Virus record (IMG/VR): IMGVR_UViG_3300031706_000053
Coordinates: 1 to 22,017 of that record
Source: a virus
Strand: one strand, 5' to 3'
Length of the DNA stretch: 22,017 nt
Under the pieces are notes generated by a model that was not told the origin of the DNA, did not search any database, and saw only the letters and a program-made list of their open reading frames with translations. Both the position numbers and the translations under genes were made by a program. This document shows positions 1 through 6,517 of the stretch, in pieces (the first letter of the stretch is position 1; the number at the start of each line of letters is the position of its first letter).

Positions 1-2
1 CT

Positions 3-134
3 TACTATGATGACTTACCGGAGGGAGTAATGGGTAAGTTGTCTACTTTGTCTATATGTGAAGTGGGCGAGTACGTACCGCAAGTTGGATACAGATATAG
101 CGAGGCTGTGTTCTATGTAGCGCAGGCATTATAA
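3..134 (+). CDS. C-terminal end of an unknown phage protein (5' truncated)
   Basis: Reading from base 3, the frame is open from the window edge and ends at TAA 132-134. It encodes YYDDLPEGVMGKLSTLSICE followed by 23 more residues. The TAA shares its last base with the ATG of the next gene, the same coupling used throughout this arm. The LPEGVMGKL stretch reads like normal coding sequence upstream of the first ATG (base 30), so I favour the tail of a longer gene. A 34-residue gene starting at base 30, with GGAGGGAG at 20-27, is the alternative; in that case the stop at 28-30 in another frame could end an upstream gene. No family is recognised. Confidence 0.5.
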   Translation, partial: YYDDLPEGVMGKLSTLSICEVGEYVPQVGYRYSEAVFYVAQAL

Positions 135-394
135 TGGACAATCCGATGGAGATGACTAACTGTTACCGCGTATCTACGCTGGGGTATAAGGATAGTATCG
201 AGGTAACGTGTTTAGGCATGAATTGTGTTGACTCGGAATGTGAGGGGTTATATGATCTTCGTAATGAGGCTGTTCCGAAATGGCTTATAGAGAGACTTTC
301 GGTTCTTATGCTATGTGACCCAACACCTCCCACTGAACCTGTAGAGGGTGTTGGGAGGCGTATCGACGAGCATACATTCTGGGTTTACAAATAG
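134..394 (+). CDS. hypothetical protein, 86 aa
   Basis: This is a small acidic protein that I do not recognise. It starts at ATG 134, which overlaps the stop of the preceding frame (TAATG), a sign of translational coupling, and ends with TAG 392-394. It has four cysteines in the N-terminal two thirds (CYRVS, TCLGMNC, SECEG) and a fifth near LMLCDP. Some of these could bind a metal, but the spacing matches no zinc finger I know. The C-terminal end (RRIDEHTFWVYK) looks like a folded edge rather than a disordered tail. It sits first in a run of replication genes and directly before a nuclease. No function can be given. Confidence 0.6.
   Translation: MDNPMEMTNCYRVSTLGYKDSIEVTCLGMNCVDSECEGLYDLRNEAVPKWLIERLSVLMLCDPTPPTEPVEGVGRRIDEHTFWVYK
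319..355 (+). repeat. 9-bp inverted repeat inside the 3' end of the 86-aa gene
   Basis: CCCAACACC at 319-327 is the exact reverse complement of GGTGTTGGG at 347-355, with a 19-base spacer. It lies within coding sequence and ends about 50 bases before the preferred nuclease start at 408. There is no T tract after it, so it is not a classical terminator. It could be an mRNA hairpin or chance. Confidence 0.4.
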
Positions 395-407
395 GGGACT
401 GGTATCG

Positions 408-698
408 ATGGCTATGACACCCGAAGGAAAAGTAAAGAAGAAAATAGTTGAGCAACTGAAAGCGTTGGGATGTTATTACTTTTTTCCCGCTACTGGGGGA
501 TACGGTAAGAGCGGAGTACCTGACATAGTAGGTTGTTACAAAGGTAAGTTCTTTGGTATTGAATGTAAGGCGGGCAAGAACATGCCAACAGCTTTACAGG
601 AAAAAAATCTCAGAGAGATAAGCGAAGCGTACGGAATTGCGTGCGTAATTAATGAAGATAACATGAATGATATTGAACTAATCCTTGGAGTACATTAA
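408..698 (+). CDS. VRR-NUC domain nuclease, 96 aa
   Basis: This is a small stand-alone nuclease of the VRR-NUC family, part of the PD-(D/E)XK superfamily. In this 96-residue protein TPEGKVKK near the N-terminus carries the first conserved Glu (E6). GVPDIVG supplies the catalytic Asp (D39). The IECKAG strand supplies the ExK pair (E52, K54). The length is typical for phage VRR-NUC proteins. I chose ATG 408 because GGGGA at 394-398 lies about nine bases upstream and the domain begins there; the GTG at 348 would add 20 unlikely residues overlapping the previous gene. Family knowledge links VRR-NUC to structure-specific DNA cleavage, including Holliday junctions in some phage members. Here it probably resolves replication or recombination intermediates. 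The exact substrate is inference. Confidence 0.9.
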   Translation: MAMTPEGKVKKKIVEQLKALGCYYFFPATGGYGKSGVPDIVGCYKGKFFGIECKAGKNMPTALQEKNLREISEAYGIACVINEDNMNDIELILGVH

Positions 699-700
699 TT

Positions 701-1027
701 ATGAGTATTAACGATGCAACACCGCAAGACTGGGATAGATTACGAGAAGCCGCCCCTGCTATAGAGAAGACAGGGTTAGAAGCGTGGAGTTCACTCAAGG
801 GCAGCATGGAAGACAATGTTAACAGCCCAAGTCACTACACCTATGGCAACATCGAATGCATTGAGGGTATAGAAGCAAGCATGACTGCCGAAGCATTCCA
901 AGGGTACTGTAAAGGTGCATGTCTGAAATACCTTTGGAGGTACGAGCGTAAGGGTAAGCCGTTAGAAGACCTCAAGAAGGCGCAGTGGTACCTAAACAAG
1001 TTAATAGAAGTTACTGACTATGAGTAA
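701..1027 (+). CDS. DUF3310 family protein, 108 aa
   Basis: Residues 39-103 carry the DUF3310 signature: VNSPSHYTYGNIECIE, then YCKGACLKYLWRYERKGK and DLKKAQWYLNKLI. The fold is small and helical and is common in phage early regions. T7 gp1.7, a nucleotide kinase, is reported to contain a related domain, so a role in nucleotide metabolism is possible but not shown here. The first 38 residues are a variable extension. The gene starts two bases after the nuclease stop, with GGAG at 687-690 upstream. It overlaps the next gene by eight bases, so it is part of the same operon. Confidence 0.88.
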   Translation: MSINDATPQDWDRLREAAPAIEKTGLEAWSSLKGSMEDNVNSPSHYTYGNIECIEGIEASMTAEAFQGYCKGACLKYLWRYERKGKPLEDLKKAQWYLNKLIEVTDYE

Positions 1028-1283
1028 GGGTAGTCGCCAACGTCCAACAGCCGAGACGTTCTGGGATAACTGGGACAACGTATTCAACAAGCCAAAAAGG
1101 AAACAAACGATGAATGTATTGAATGGTGTAGAAATTAGTTCTGATAACTTGAGACGGTTATATGAGTACTTTACTGACCCTGCGCAGGGTAGTAACACAG
1201 TAGCGTATACCTCCAAGGACACAGGGGTATCTAAGGAGGAGGTAAAAGCGTTTTGCGAAGCGTTTAAGGTTGGCACGGTGTAG
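1020..1283 (+). CDS. small two-part phage protein, 87 aa
   Basis: The start overlaps the end of the DUF3310 gene by eight bases. The first 30 residues (SKGSRQRPTAETFWDNWDNV, then FNKPKRKQ) match a short motif I know from small stand-alone phage proteins (GS.QRP....F..NWD.IF). The rest begins with MNVLNGVEIS at ATG 1110, which has its own AAGGAAA about eight bases upstream. It continues with a possible helical DNA-binding-like stretch (KEEVKAFCEAFKVG). The reading frame is continuous, so I annotate one gene. An internal second start giving a 57-residue product is possible. Function unknown. Confidence 0.65.
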   Translation: MSKGSRQRPTAETFWDNWDNVFNKPKRKQTMNVLNGVEISSDNLRRLYEYFTDPAQGSNTVAYTSKDTGVSKEEVKAFCEAFKVGTV

Positions 1284-1286
1284 GCA

Positions 1287-3125
1287 ATGGATTTAATAAC
1301 CGTAGACTTTGAAACGTACTACGACAAAGACTTCTCTTTGCGTAAGATGACGACAGAAGCCTACATCCGTGACCCTCGTTTTGAGGTAGTGGGTGTAAGC
1401 GTTAAGGTAAATAACAATGACACAGAATGGGCTAGTGGTACGCACGAAGAACTCAAGGAGTACTTACATACTTTTGATTGGGGCACGTCTGTACTTCTAT
1501 GCCATAACACTTTGTTTGATGGTGCTATTCTTAGCTGGCTATTTGATGTTCATCCTCGCGTCCTCACTGACACTCTTTGTATTGCTCGCGCTTTACATGG
1601 TGTCGAAGTTGGCGGTTCTCTCCATGCGCTTACGCAGAGATATGGCCTTGGTACTAAAGGGACGGAAGTACTAGACGCCATAGGCAAGCGTAGGTTGGAC
1701 TTCACTGACGAAGAGTTAGACAAGTATGGGGACTACTGCATCAATGATGTTGAGTTAACATACAAGTTGTTTAATGTGATGGGCAGGGGCTTTCCTAAGA
1801 TTGAGCTACGCCTTATAGACTGCACACTGCGTATGTTCGTGGAGCCTGTACTGGAGTTGGACTTAGGCCTACTGGAACAACACCTTGAAGATACCAAACA
1901 GATTAAGGAAGACCTGATAACATCTTCAGGTGTTACTAAGAAAGAACTTATGAGCAATCCTAAGTTCGCCGAATTGCTTGAGGGGCTAGGCGTTATACCC
2001 CCTACGAAGATCAGCCTTACTACAGGCAAGGAAACATTCGCGTTTGCCAAGAACGATGAACAGTTCAAGGCATTGTTAGAGCATGAGGACACACGGGTAC
2101 AGGCGCTCGTTACATCACGGTTAGGTACCAAGAGTACGCTAGAAGAATCACGTACTGAGAGGTTTATAGGTATAGCCAAGCGTGGGCTTATGCCAGTACC
2201 TATCCGGTACTATGCTGCGCACACTGGTAGGTGGGGAGGTGATGATAAGATAAACATTCAGAACCTACCTAGTCGTGGTGTGAATGGTAAGAAGCTGAAG
2301 AACAGTATGCTTGCCCCCGAAGGCTACACTATGGTTGACTGTGACTCCTCCCAGATTGAGGCGCGTGTACTAGCGTGGCTTGCAGGGCAGGATGACTTAG
2401 TACAAGCGTTCGCCAACGGAGAAGATGTTTACGTTGTTATGGCGGCTAAGATATATGGCATACCAGAAGACAAGGTAACAAAGGCGCAGAGGTTCGTAGG
2501 TAAGACTACTATCCTAGGTTGCGGGTATGGTATGGGAGCGCAGCGGTTTGCGGAACAACTAAAATCTTTTGGCACTCAAATGGATGTCGAGGAAGCGCGT
2601 AGAATTATTAGGATTTACCGCGACTCAAACTGGAAGATAAACACCCTATGGCGCGACTGCCAGAACATGTTAGTAGAGATGTCTCGCGGTAACTCAGGTA
2701 GTTTCGGCCCTGATGGTATAGTTAAGTACGGGGCGGACGGGCGTAATGGCTGGGTGCTACTGCCATCGGGACTCAAGATGCGGTATGACGACTTACAGTA
2801 TGAGCAAGGTGAGCGTGGCCCAGAGTTTAAGTATAAGACTAGACGCGGGTACACTAGGATATATGGCGGTAAGGTTACAGAGAATGTATGCCAAGCCATA
2901 GCTAGGTGTATCATTGGCGATCAGATGTTAGCTATTGCCAAGAAGTATAAAGTTGCACTAACAGTACATGACTCCGTGGTATGTTGCGTACCAGAGGACG
3001 ACCTTAAAGGGGCAACCGACTTCATTGAGGGTTGTATGAAAGCAACATCACCTTGGGCAGAGGGTCTGCCTATTACATGTGAATCAGACAACGGTAAATC
3101 ATACGGAGAAGCAGCAGGTGACTAA
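1287..3125 (+). CDS. family A DNA polymerase with 3'-5' exonuclease, 612 aa
   Basis: This is the replicative polymerase of the phage. The N-terminal DEDDy exonuclease has D7 and E9 in VDFET (Exo I), N74 and D78 in CHNTLFD (Exo II), and Y150-x3-D154 (Exo III), so proofreading appears intact. The polymerase part has motif A DSSQIEAR (D353, E358) and motif B R402-x3-K406 up to YG 414-415. Motif C is TVHDSVV, with catalytic D562 but Ser where E. coli Pol I has Glu. The position matching E. coli F762 is Leu410. There is no 5'-3' exonuclease domain. The start at ATG 1287 follows the previous stop by three bases and its ribosome site is weak. Two genes after it overlap in series, so it is mid-operon. 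Confidence 0.96.
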   Translation: MDLITVDFETYYDKDFSLRKMTTEAYIRDPRFEVVGVSVKVNNNDTEWASGTHEELKEYLHTFDWGTSVLLCHNTLFDGAILSWLFDVHPRVLTDTLCIARALHGVEVGGSLHALTQRYGLGTKGTEVLDAIGKRRLDFTDEELDKYGDYCINDVELTYKLFNVMGRGFPKIELRLIDCTLRMFVEPVLELDLGLLEQHLEDTKQIKEDLITSSGVTKKELMSNPKFAELLEGLGVIPPTKISLTTGKETFAFAKNDEQFKALLEHEDTRVQALVTSRLGTKSTLEESRTERFIGIAKRGLMPVPIRYYAAHTGRWGGDDKINIQNLPSRGVNGKKLKNSMLAPEGYTMVDCDSSQIEARVLAWLAGQDDLVQAFANGEDVYVVMAAKIYGIPEDKVTKAQRFVGKTTILGCGYGMGAQRFAEQLKSFGTQMDVEEARRIIRIYRDSNWKINTLWRDCQNMLVEMSRGNSGSFGPDGIVKYGADGRNGWVLLPSGLKMRYDDLQYEQGERGPEFKYKTRRGYTRIYGGKVTENVCQAIARCIIGDQMLAIAKKYKVALTVHDSVVCCVPEDDLKGATDFIEGCMKATSPWAEGLPITCESDNGKSYGEAAGD

Positions 3126-3354
3126 AAAACAATTCGATAAGTTTGTAGCAGCTACACACAAAGCGGCTGATAAGGCCATCTTAAAGGCTAGTAAGGACAT
3201 AAAGGGGCAATCAGAATTTGTAACCCTGCGCGATAGAGGCATAGCATTTAGGGAGTACATGTCACAACCTCTGGTTGTATACAGAATACACTTACTAGCT
3301 ACGCTAGGGATACTTGGTACATTTATAATCTTAGAGTTAATATCCTATGTCTAA
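3118..3354 (+). CDS. small tail-anchored membrane protein, 78 aa
   Basis: I do not recognise this protein. I prefer GTG 3118, which has GGAG at 3105-3108 nine bases upstream and overlaps the last eight bases of the polymerase gene; an in-frame GTG at 3079 would give 13 more residues. The first 50 residues are hydrophilic, rich in Lys and Ala, and probably helical. The C-terminal stretch IHLLATLGILGTFIILELIS is one clear transmembrane helix reaching the end, so the protein should be tail-anchored with its soluble part in the cytoplasm. It might tether replication proteins to the membrane or act as a small holin-like protein. Its place inside the replication operon argues mildly for the former. 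Both are inference. Confidence 0.7.
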   Translation: MTKKQFDKFVAATHKAADKAILKASKDIKGQSEFVTLRDRGIAFREYMSQPLVVYRIHLLATLGILGTFIILELISYV

Positions 3355-3598
3355 TATAACGGACATAAACAAGTTTAGGGAAGGCAAGTCAACTTCTCCT
3401 CCCTTAGAAACAGAGGGCAGCTACTTAACTATAGTTGTGGGGGAGGACAGCAACGGGGAAGACGTTATACTTGTAGAGCAAGTGGAGGTAGACGGGGCCA
3501 CAACTCACAAGGATAGAATAATCTTAACCCCTGACATGCTACACTCTCTTATAGAGGAATTAATAGTGGCCGCAACAATGCTAGGGGAAAAAGAATGA
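3347..3598 (+). CDS. hypothetical acidic protein, 83 aa
   Basis: The ATG at 3347 overlaps the end of the membrane protein gene by eight bases. The stop at 3596-3598 overlaps the next start (ATGA), so the gene is tightly coupled on both sides. The protein is acidic. A disordered-looking N-terminus (residues 1-25) is followed by strands (YLTIVVGED, VILVEQVEVDG) and then a helix (TPDMLHSLIEELIVAATML). It resembles a small alpha/beta phage protein, but I cannot name a family. It may be an accessory or inhibitor protein of the adjoining nuclease, on position alone. Confidence 0.65.
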   Translation: MSNITDINKFREGKSTSPPLETEGSYLTIVVGEDSNGEDVILVEQVEVDGATTHKDRIILTPDMLHSLIEELIVAATMLGEKE

Positions 3599-4266
3599 GT
3601 ATATCTCCATGGTCTTTCTCAAAGATTAAGTCGTTTGAACAATGCCCTAAGAAGTTTTACCATCTAAAGGTAGCGAAGAATTACAGGGAACCTGAGACAG
3701 AAGCTATGCTGTATGGTACTGCTGTACACTTGGCCGCTGAAGAATATATCAGGGACGGTACTCCACTACCTGAGAAGTACGGGTACTGCAAAGACGTGTT
3801 GGATGCCTTGAATGCTATAGAAGGCGAGAAGATTTGTGAGCTGGAGATGGGGCTTACGGAGAACCTTGAACCATGTGGGTTCCGAGATGACTCTGTGTGG
3901 TGGCGGGGCATTGCCGACTTAGTTATCCTAAACAAACGCACCAAAACAGCTTACGTGGTAGACTACAAGACTAGTAAGAACACTAGGTACGCAGACAAAG
4001 GGCAGCTAGAACTAATGGCTATGAGCTTGTTTAAGATGTACCCAAAGCTAGAGACAGTGAAGGGCGGGTTGTTGTTTGTAGTATGTAACGAGCTTGTAAA
4101 GGACAAGTACTACAAGAAGGACGAGTCTAAGCTATGGGCTAAGTGGTTATCAGACTACAGCCGCATGGAGCAAGCCTTTGATAATGATGTATGGAACGCG
4201 CACCAAAGCGGACTATGCAGACGCCATTGTATTGTGACAGAATGTGTACATAACGGGAGAAACTAA
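3595..4266 (+). CDS. Cas4/RecB-like PD-(D/E)XK nuclease with likely Fe-S cluster, 223 aa
   Basis: This is a single-domain nuclease of the RecB/AddB/Cas4 (PDDEXK_1) type. Visible motifs are SFSKIKSFEQCPKKF at the N-terminus, YGTAVH with H45, GIADLV with D108, VVDYKTS with D123 and K125, and the Q137 helix QLELMAM. C17 together with C208, C212 and C217 (CRRHCIVTEC) matches the one-plus-three cysteine plan of the 4Fe-4S cluster in AddB and Cas4. Such enzymes degrade or trim DNA ends, usually 5' ends, for recombination. Here it sits two genes before a SNF2 helicase and close to an SSB, suggesting a phage recombination function. No cas1 or cas2 is nearby, so a CRISPR role is not supported. The start overlaps the previous gene. 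Confidence 0.88.
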   Translation: MSISPWSFSKIKSFEQCPKKFYHLKVAKNYREPETEAMLYGTAVHLAAEEYIRDGTPLPEKYGYCKDVLDALNAIEGEKICELEMGLTENLEPCGFRDDSVWWRGIADLVILNKRTKTAYVVDYKTSKNTRYADKGQLELMAMSLFKMYPKLETVKGGLLFVVCNELVKDKYYKKDESKLWAKWLSDYSRMEQAFDNDVWNAHQSGLCRRHCIVTECVHNGRN

Positions 4267-4550
4267 TGCCGTATAAGAATAAAGCAGATCGTAAGAAACA
4301 AAAGAACCCTCCCGTAGGTAGCCCCGCACACGAAGCTCGTATGGAGCGGCAACGCGCTAGGCGTGCTATGGATAAGAAAGGTAAAGATGATAACAACAAC
4401 GGCAAAGCCGATAAGCGTGAAGGTAAAGACGTTAGTCACAACAAGGCACTAAGTAGAGGCGGTAGCAATAAAGATGGTGTTACAGTAGAGGATAGTTCTA
4501 CTAACCGTAGCCGTAACTACCAAAGAAAAGGCAGTAAAAAGCCTAGATAA
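4266..4550 (+). CDS. small basic HNH-like protein, probably degenerate, 94 aa
   Basis: The ATG overlaps the stop of the nuclease (TAATG). The first 50 residues are highly basic and likely disordered (PYKNKADRKKQK, RMERQRARRAMDKKGK). The C-terminal half KDVSHNKALSRGGSN then STNRSRN follows the outline of an HNH motif (DH..PLS.GG.N...NL....N). The Asp before the first His is Ser57 and the middle Asn is missing, while H58 and N80 remain. It may be a worn nuclease that still binds DNA, or a different metal-binding family. It is the last gene before a 382-base region without a gene, and no terminator hairpin with a T tract follows it. Confidence 0.6.
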   Translation: MPYKNKADRKKQKNPPVGSPAHEARMERQRARRAMDKKGKDDNNNGKADKREGKDVSHNKALSRGGSNKDGVTVEDSSTNRSRNYQRKGSKKPR

Positions 4551-4560
4551 ATAATTTGTG

Positions 4561-4583
4561 GTGTGTGTGTGTGTGTGTGTGTG
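4561..4583 (+). repeat. GT dinucleotide microsatellite, 11.5 units
   Basis: Eleven GT units plus a final G form an uninterrupted 23-base tract, preceded by TTTGTG. Pure purine-pyrimidine alternation of this length is unusual in phage DNA and can adopt Z-form or slip during replication. It starts 11 bases after the stop of the HNH-like gene. The tract length in any assembly may be uncertain. Confidence 0.9.
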
Positions 4584-4707
4584 ACGCGTGCTTGATGCGT
4601 CTTTAAATGATGGCGTGCCACTCCTTTAGGCATTAGAATCAGCGTCATAAAATCGAGCAGTCTAACGGGCTAGTGAGAACATATCTAGTCCCTACATAAT
4701 GCAGACC

Positions 4708-4736
4708 TAGCCCTATCTGTGGACGAAGCAGGGCTA
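4708..4736 (+). other. 7-bp hairpin in the gene-free region
   Basis: TAGCCCT at 4708-4714 pairs exactly with AGGGCTA at 4730-4736 around a 15-base loop. No T tract follows, so it is not a standard terminator. It could be a structured RNA or DNA element of the control region. Confidence 0.45.
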
Positions 4737-4802
4737 CTAAAACGGTATGGCGGAGACATTTTTGTTACGTAGGTAGCAAAGCCCCGACCTGACTGGGCTG
4801 TA

Positions 4803-4822
4803 CAGTTATTCAGTTATTCAGT
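4803..4822 (+). repeat. CAGTTATT tandem repeat, 2.5 copies
   Basis: Two exact 8-base units CAGTTATT are followed by CAGT. Short AT-rich tandem repeats can be binding sites (iterons) for initiator or regulator proteins, but two and a half copies is too few to claim that. Confidence 0.55.
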
Positions 4823-4932
4823 CTACCCATTAACAGAATATGTAGGTGTTATCACCTTAATGTGTTAACAAGTAATTATATTTCAGTGTGACGTGGACAC
4901 CCACTTCATGCTATTTCGCATCGGAGCAACAA

Positions 4933-6468
4933 ATGAAGATAGTAGATGGTAAGGCGTTATTACTTACGTTACGTAACCCCGCAAAGGTTACAGCAGTAAT
5001 ACCAAAGAGCAGAGAACTGCCGAACAACCAAGTACTTGTTAACTGGGGGCTAGAAGAAACACAAGTTCTACGTAACATGAACATAAACGCCCCCTCCCCC
5101 ATAGAATCTAAGTACAAGTGGACGGGCAAGTACACCCCGTTTGACCACCAAAAGACCACTGCTAGTTTCTTTACTCTTAACCGCAAGGCATTCTGCTTTA
5201 ACGAGCAGGGTACAGGCAAGACAGCCAGTGCTATATGGGCTTCTGATTACTTGATGAAGCAGGGGGCAATACGAAGAGTACTAGTTATATGCCCTCTGTC
5301 TATTATGGATTCCGCATGGAGGAATGACTTATTTAGTTTCGCTATGCACCGTAAGGTAGACGTTGCGTATGGGGCCAAGGCTAAACGCGCTAAGATAATA
5401 GAAGGTGACGCTGAGTACGTGATAATAAATTATGACGGGGTAGAGATTGTGGCTGACGCGGTAGCCAATGGAGGGTTCGACTTAATCATTGTTGACGAGG
5501 CTACTCACTATAAGAACCCACAGACCAAACGATGGAAGACCTTGAACAAGTTAGTGGGGCCAAGCACGTGGCTTTGGATGATGACAGGTACACCTGCGGC
5601 ACAAAGCCCTACGGATGCGTATGGTATAGCTAAACTAGTTAACCCTAATGGAGTGCCTAGGTTCTTCGGGTCTTTCCGTGATCAAGTAATGCGGAAGATA
5701 ACTAACTTTAAGTGGACACCTAAAGAAGACGCCACGACAACAGTGCATAGGGTACTGCAACCTGCCATAAGGTTTACCAAAGATGAGTGTCTAGACTTAC
5801 CGCCTATGGTGTACGTCAATAGGGAGGTACCCCTTACACGCCAGCAATTGAAATACTACAAAGAACTAAAGAATAAGATGGTCATGCAAGCGGCAGGGGA
5901 GCAGATAACAGCGGCTAACGCGGCGGTTAACATGAACAAGTTGCTACAAATATCAGCGGGAGCAGTGTATACCGACACGGGCGATGCGATAGAGTTCGAT
6001 ATATCCCCACGGTATAAAGTATTGCGAGAAGTTATTGATGAGTCTAGTAAGAAAGTATTAGTCTTTGTCCCCTTCAAGCACACCATTGATTTACTGACTA
6101 GTAAGTTACGGGCAGACGGCATACCCACAGAAGTAATACGAGGGGACGTACCTGCTGGTAAACGTACGGAGATATTTAAACGGTTCCAAGAGAACGATGA
6201 CCCCCGCGTATTAGTAATACAACCTCAATCAGCGGCGCATGGTGTAACTCTTACTGCGGCAAACACAGTGGTATGGTGGGCACCTACAAGTTCCCTAGAG
6301 ACATACGCTCAGGCCAACGCTCGTGTACACAGGTCAGGGCAAGACCACAAATGTACCGTCGTGCAGCTACAAGGTTCACACGCCGAGAAACGTGTTTACG
6401 CATTACTAGATAACAGAATAGACATACACACAAAGATGATTGATCTTTACAAAGAAATACTTGACTAG
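4933..6468 (+). CDS. SNF2-type superfamily 2 helicase, 511 aa
   Basis: This is an ATP-driven DNA translocase or helicase. Domain 1 has a Q-like region (PFDHQ, near 69-73), Walker A NEQGTGKT (residues 90-97), motif Ia VLVICPLSIMDSAW, Walker B IIVDEAT (D188, E189) and motif III MMTGTPAA (near 217-223). Domain 2 has motif IV-like VLVFVPFKHTIDLL, motif V VIQPQSAAHGVTLTAAN and motif VI QANARVHRSGQ with the arginine finger. The helix-strand plan and the RxHRxGQ motif are typical of phage SNF2-like proteins without accessory domains. ATG 4933 has GGAG at 4923-4926, six bases upstream; the in-frame GTG at 4888 lacks such a site. It may remodel forks or recombination intermediates with the nearby nucleases. 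Confidence 0.95.
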   Translation: MKIVDGKALLLTLRNPAKVTAVIPKSRELPNNQVLVNWGLEETQVLRNMNINAPSPIESKYKWTGKYTPFDHQKTTASFFTLNRKAFCFNEQGTGKTASAIWASDYLMKQGAIRRVLVICPLSIMDSAWRNDLFSFAMHRKVDVAYGAKAKRAKIIEGDAEYVIINYDGVEIVADAVANGGFDLIIVDEATHYKNPQTKRWKTLNKLVGPSTWLWMMTGTPAAQSPTDAYGIAKLVNPNGVPRFFGSFRDQVMRKITNFKWTPKEDATTTVHRVLQPAIRFTKDECLDLPPMVYVNREVPLTRQQLKYYKELKNKMVMQAAGEQITAANAAVNMNKLLQISAGAVYTDTGDAIEFDISPRYKVLREVIDESSKKVLVFVPFKHTIDLLTSKLRADGIPTEVIRGDVPAGKRTEIFKRFQENDDPRVLVIQPQSAAHGVTLTAANTVVWWAPTSSLETYAQANARVHRSGQDHKCTVVQLQGSHAEKRVYALLDNRIDIHTKMIDLYKEILD

Positions 6469-6517
6469 CTAATAATAAGCTACTAAAGTGAACGTCCCTT
6501 AACAAAAGGAGAGCGTA

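Larger units (their letters stand above)
4551..4932. other. 382-base gene-free region inside the replication operon
   Basis: I see no gene here: the longest ATG-started frames are only a few dozen codons and have no ribosome site. The region holds a GT dinucleotide tract (4561-4583), a hairpin (4708-4736), a 2.5-copy tandem repeat of CAGTTATT (4803-4822), a small inverted repeat AGGTG-TTAT-CACCT (4844-4857) and an AT-rich stretch just before the helicase gene. This mixture in an otherwise tightly packed arm suggests a control region, such as a replication origin or a promoter region. No clear sigma70 promoter or tRNA shape was found. The short frame LSVDEAGLLKRYGGDIFVT (about 4714-4770) looks protein-like but has no start, so it could be a gene remnant. 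Confidence 0.5.

Noticed and set aside
348-407. GTG 348 as the start of the VRR-NUC gene
   Set aside because: ATG 408 has a ribosome site and starts at the domain; the extra 20 residues overlap the previous gene and look non-coding.
1733-2179. 148-residue leftward open frame opposite the polymerase gene
   Set aside because: Its composition is Ser/Leu/Asn rich without a family, and the polymerase frame on the other strand has all its motifs.
3595-4266. CRISPR-associated Cas4
   Set aside because: The fold and cysteines fit, but there is no Cas1, Cas2 or repeat array in the window; a phage recombination nuclease is the simpler reading.
4566-4655. Leftward frame with a THTHTH run across the GT tract
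   Set aside because: It has no ribosome site and the His-Thr run is only the microsatellite translated; no protein support.
4600-4840. Possible tRNA or small RNA in the gene-free region
   Set aside because: No T-loop sequence, acceptor stem pairing or cloverleaf could be found; only isolated hairpins are present.
4888-4932. GTG 4888 as the start of the SNF2 helicase
   Set aside because: ATG 4933 has GGAG six bases before it, and the 15 extra residues are not needed by the helicase; still possible.
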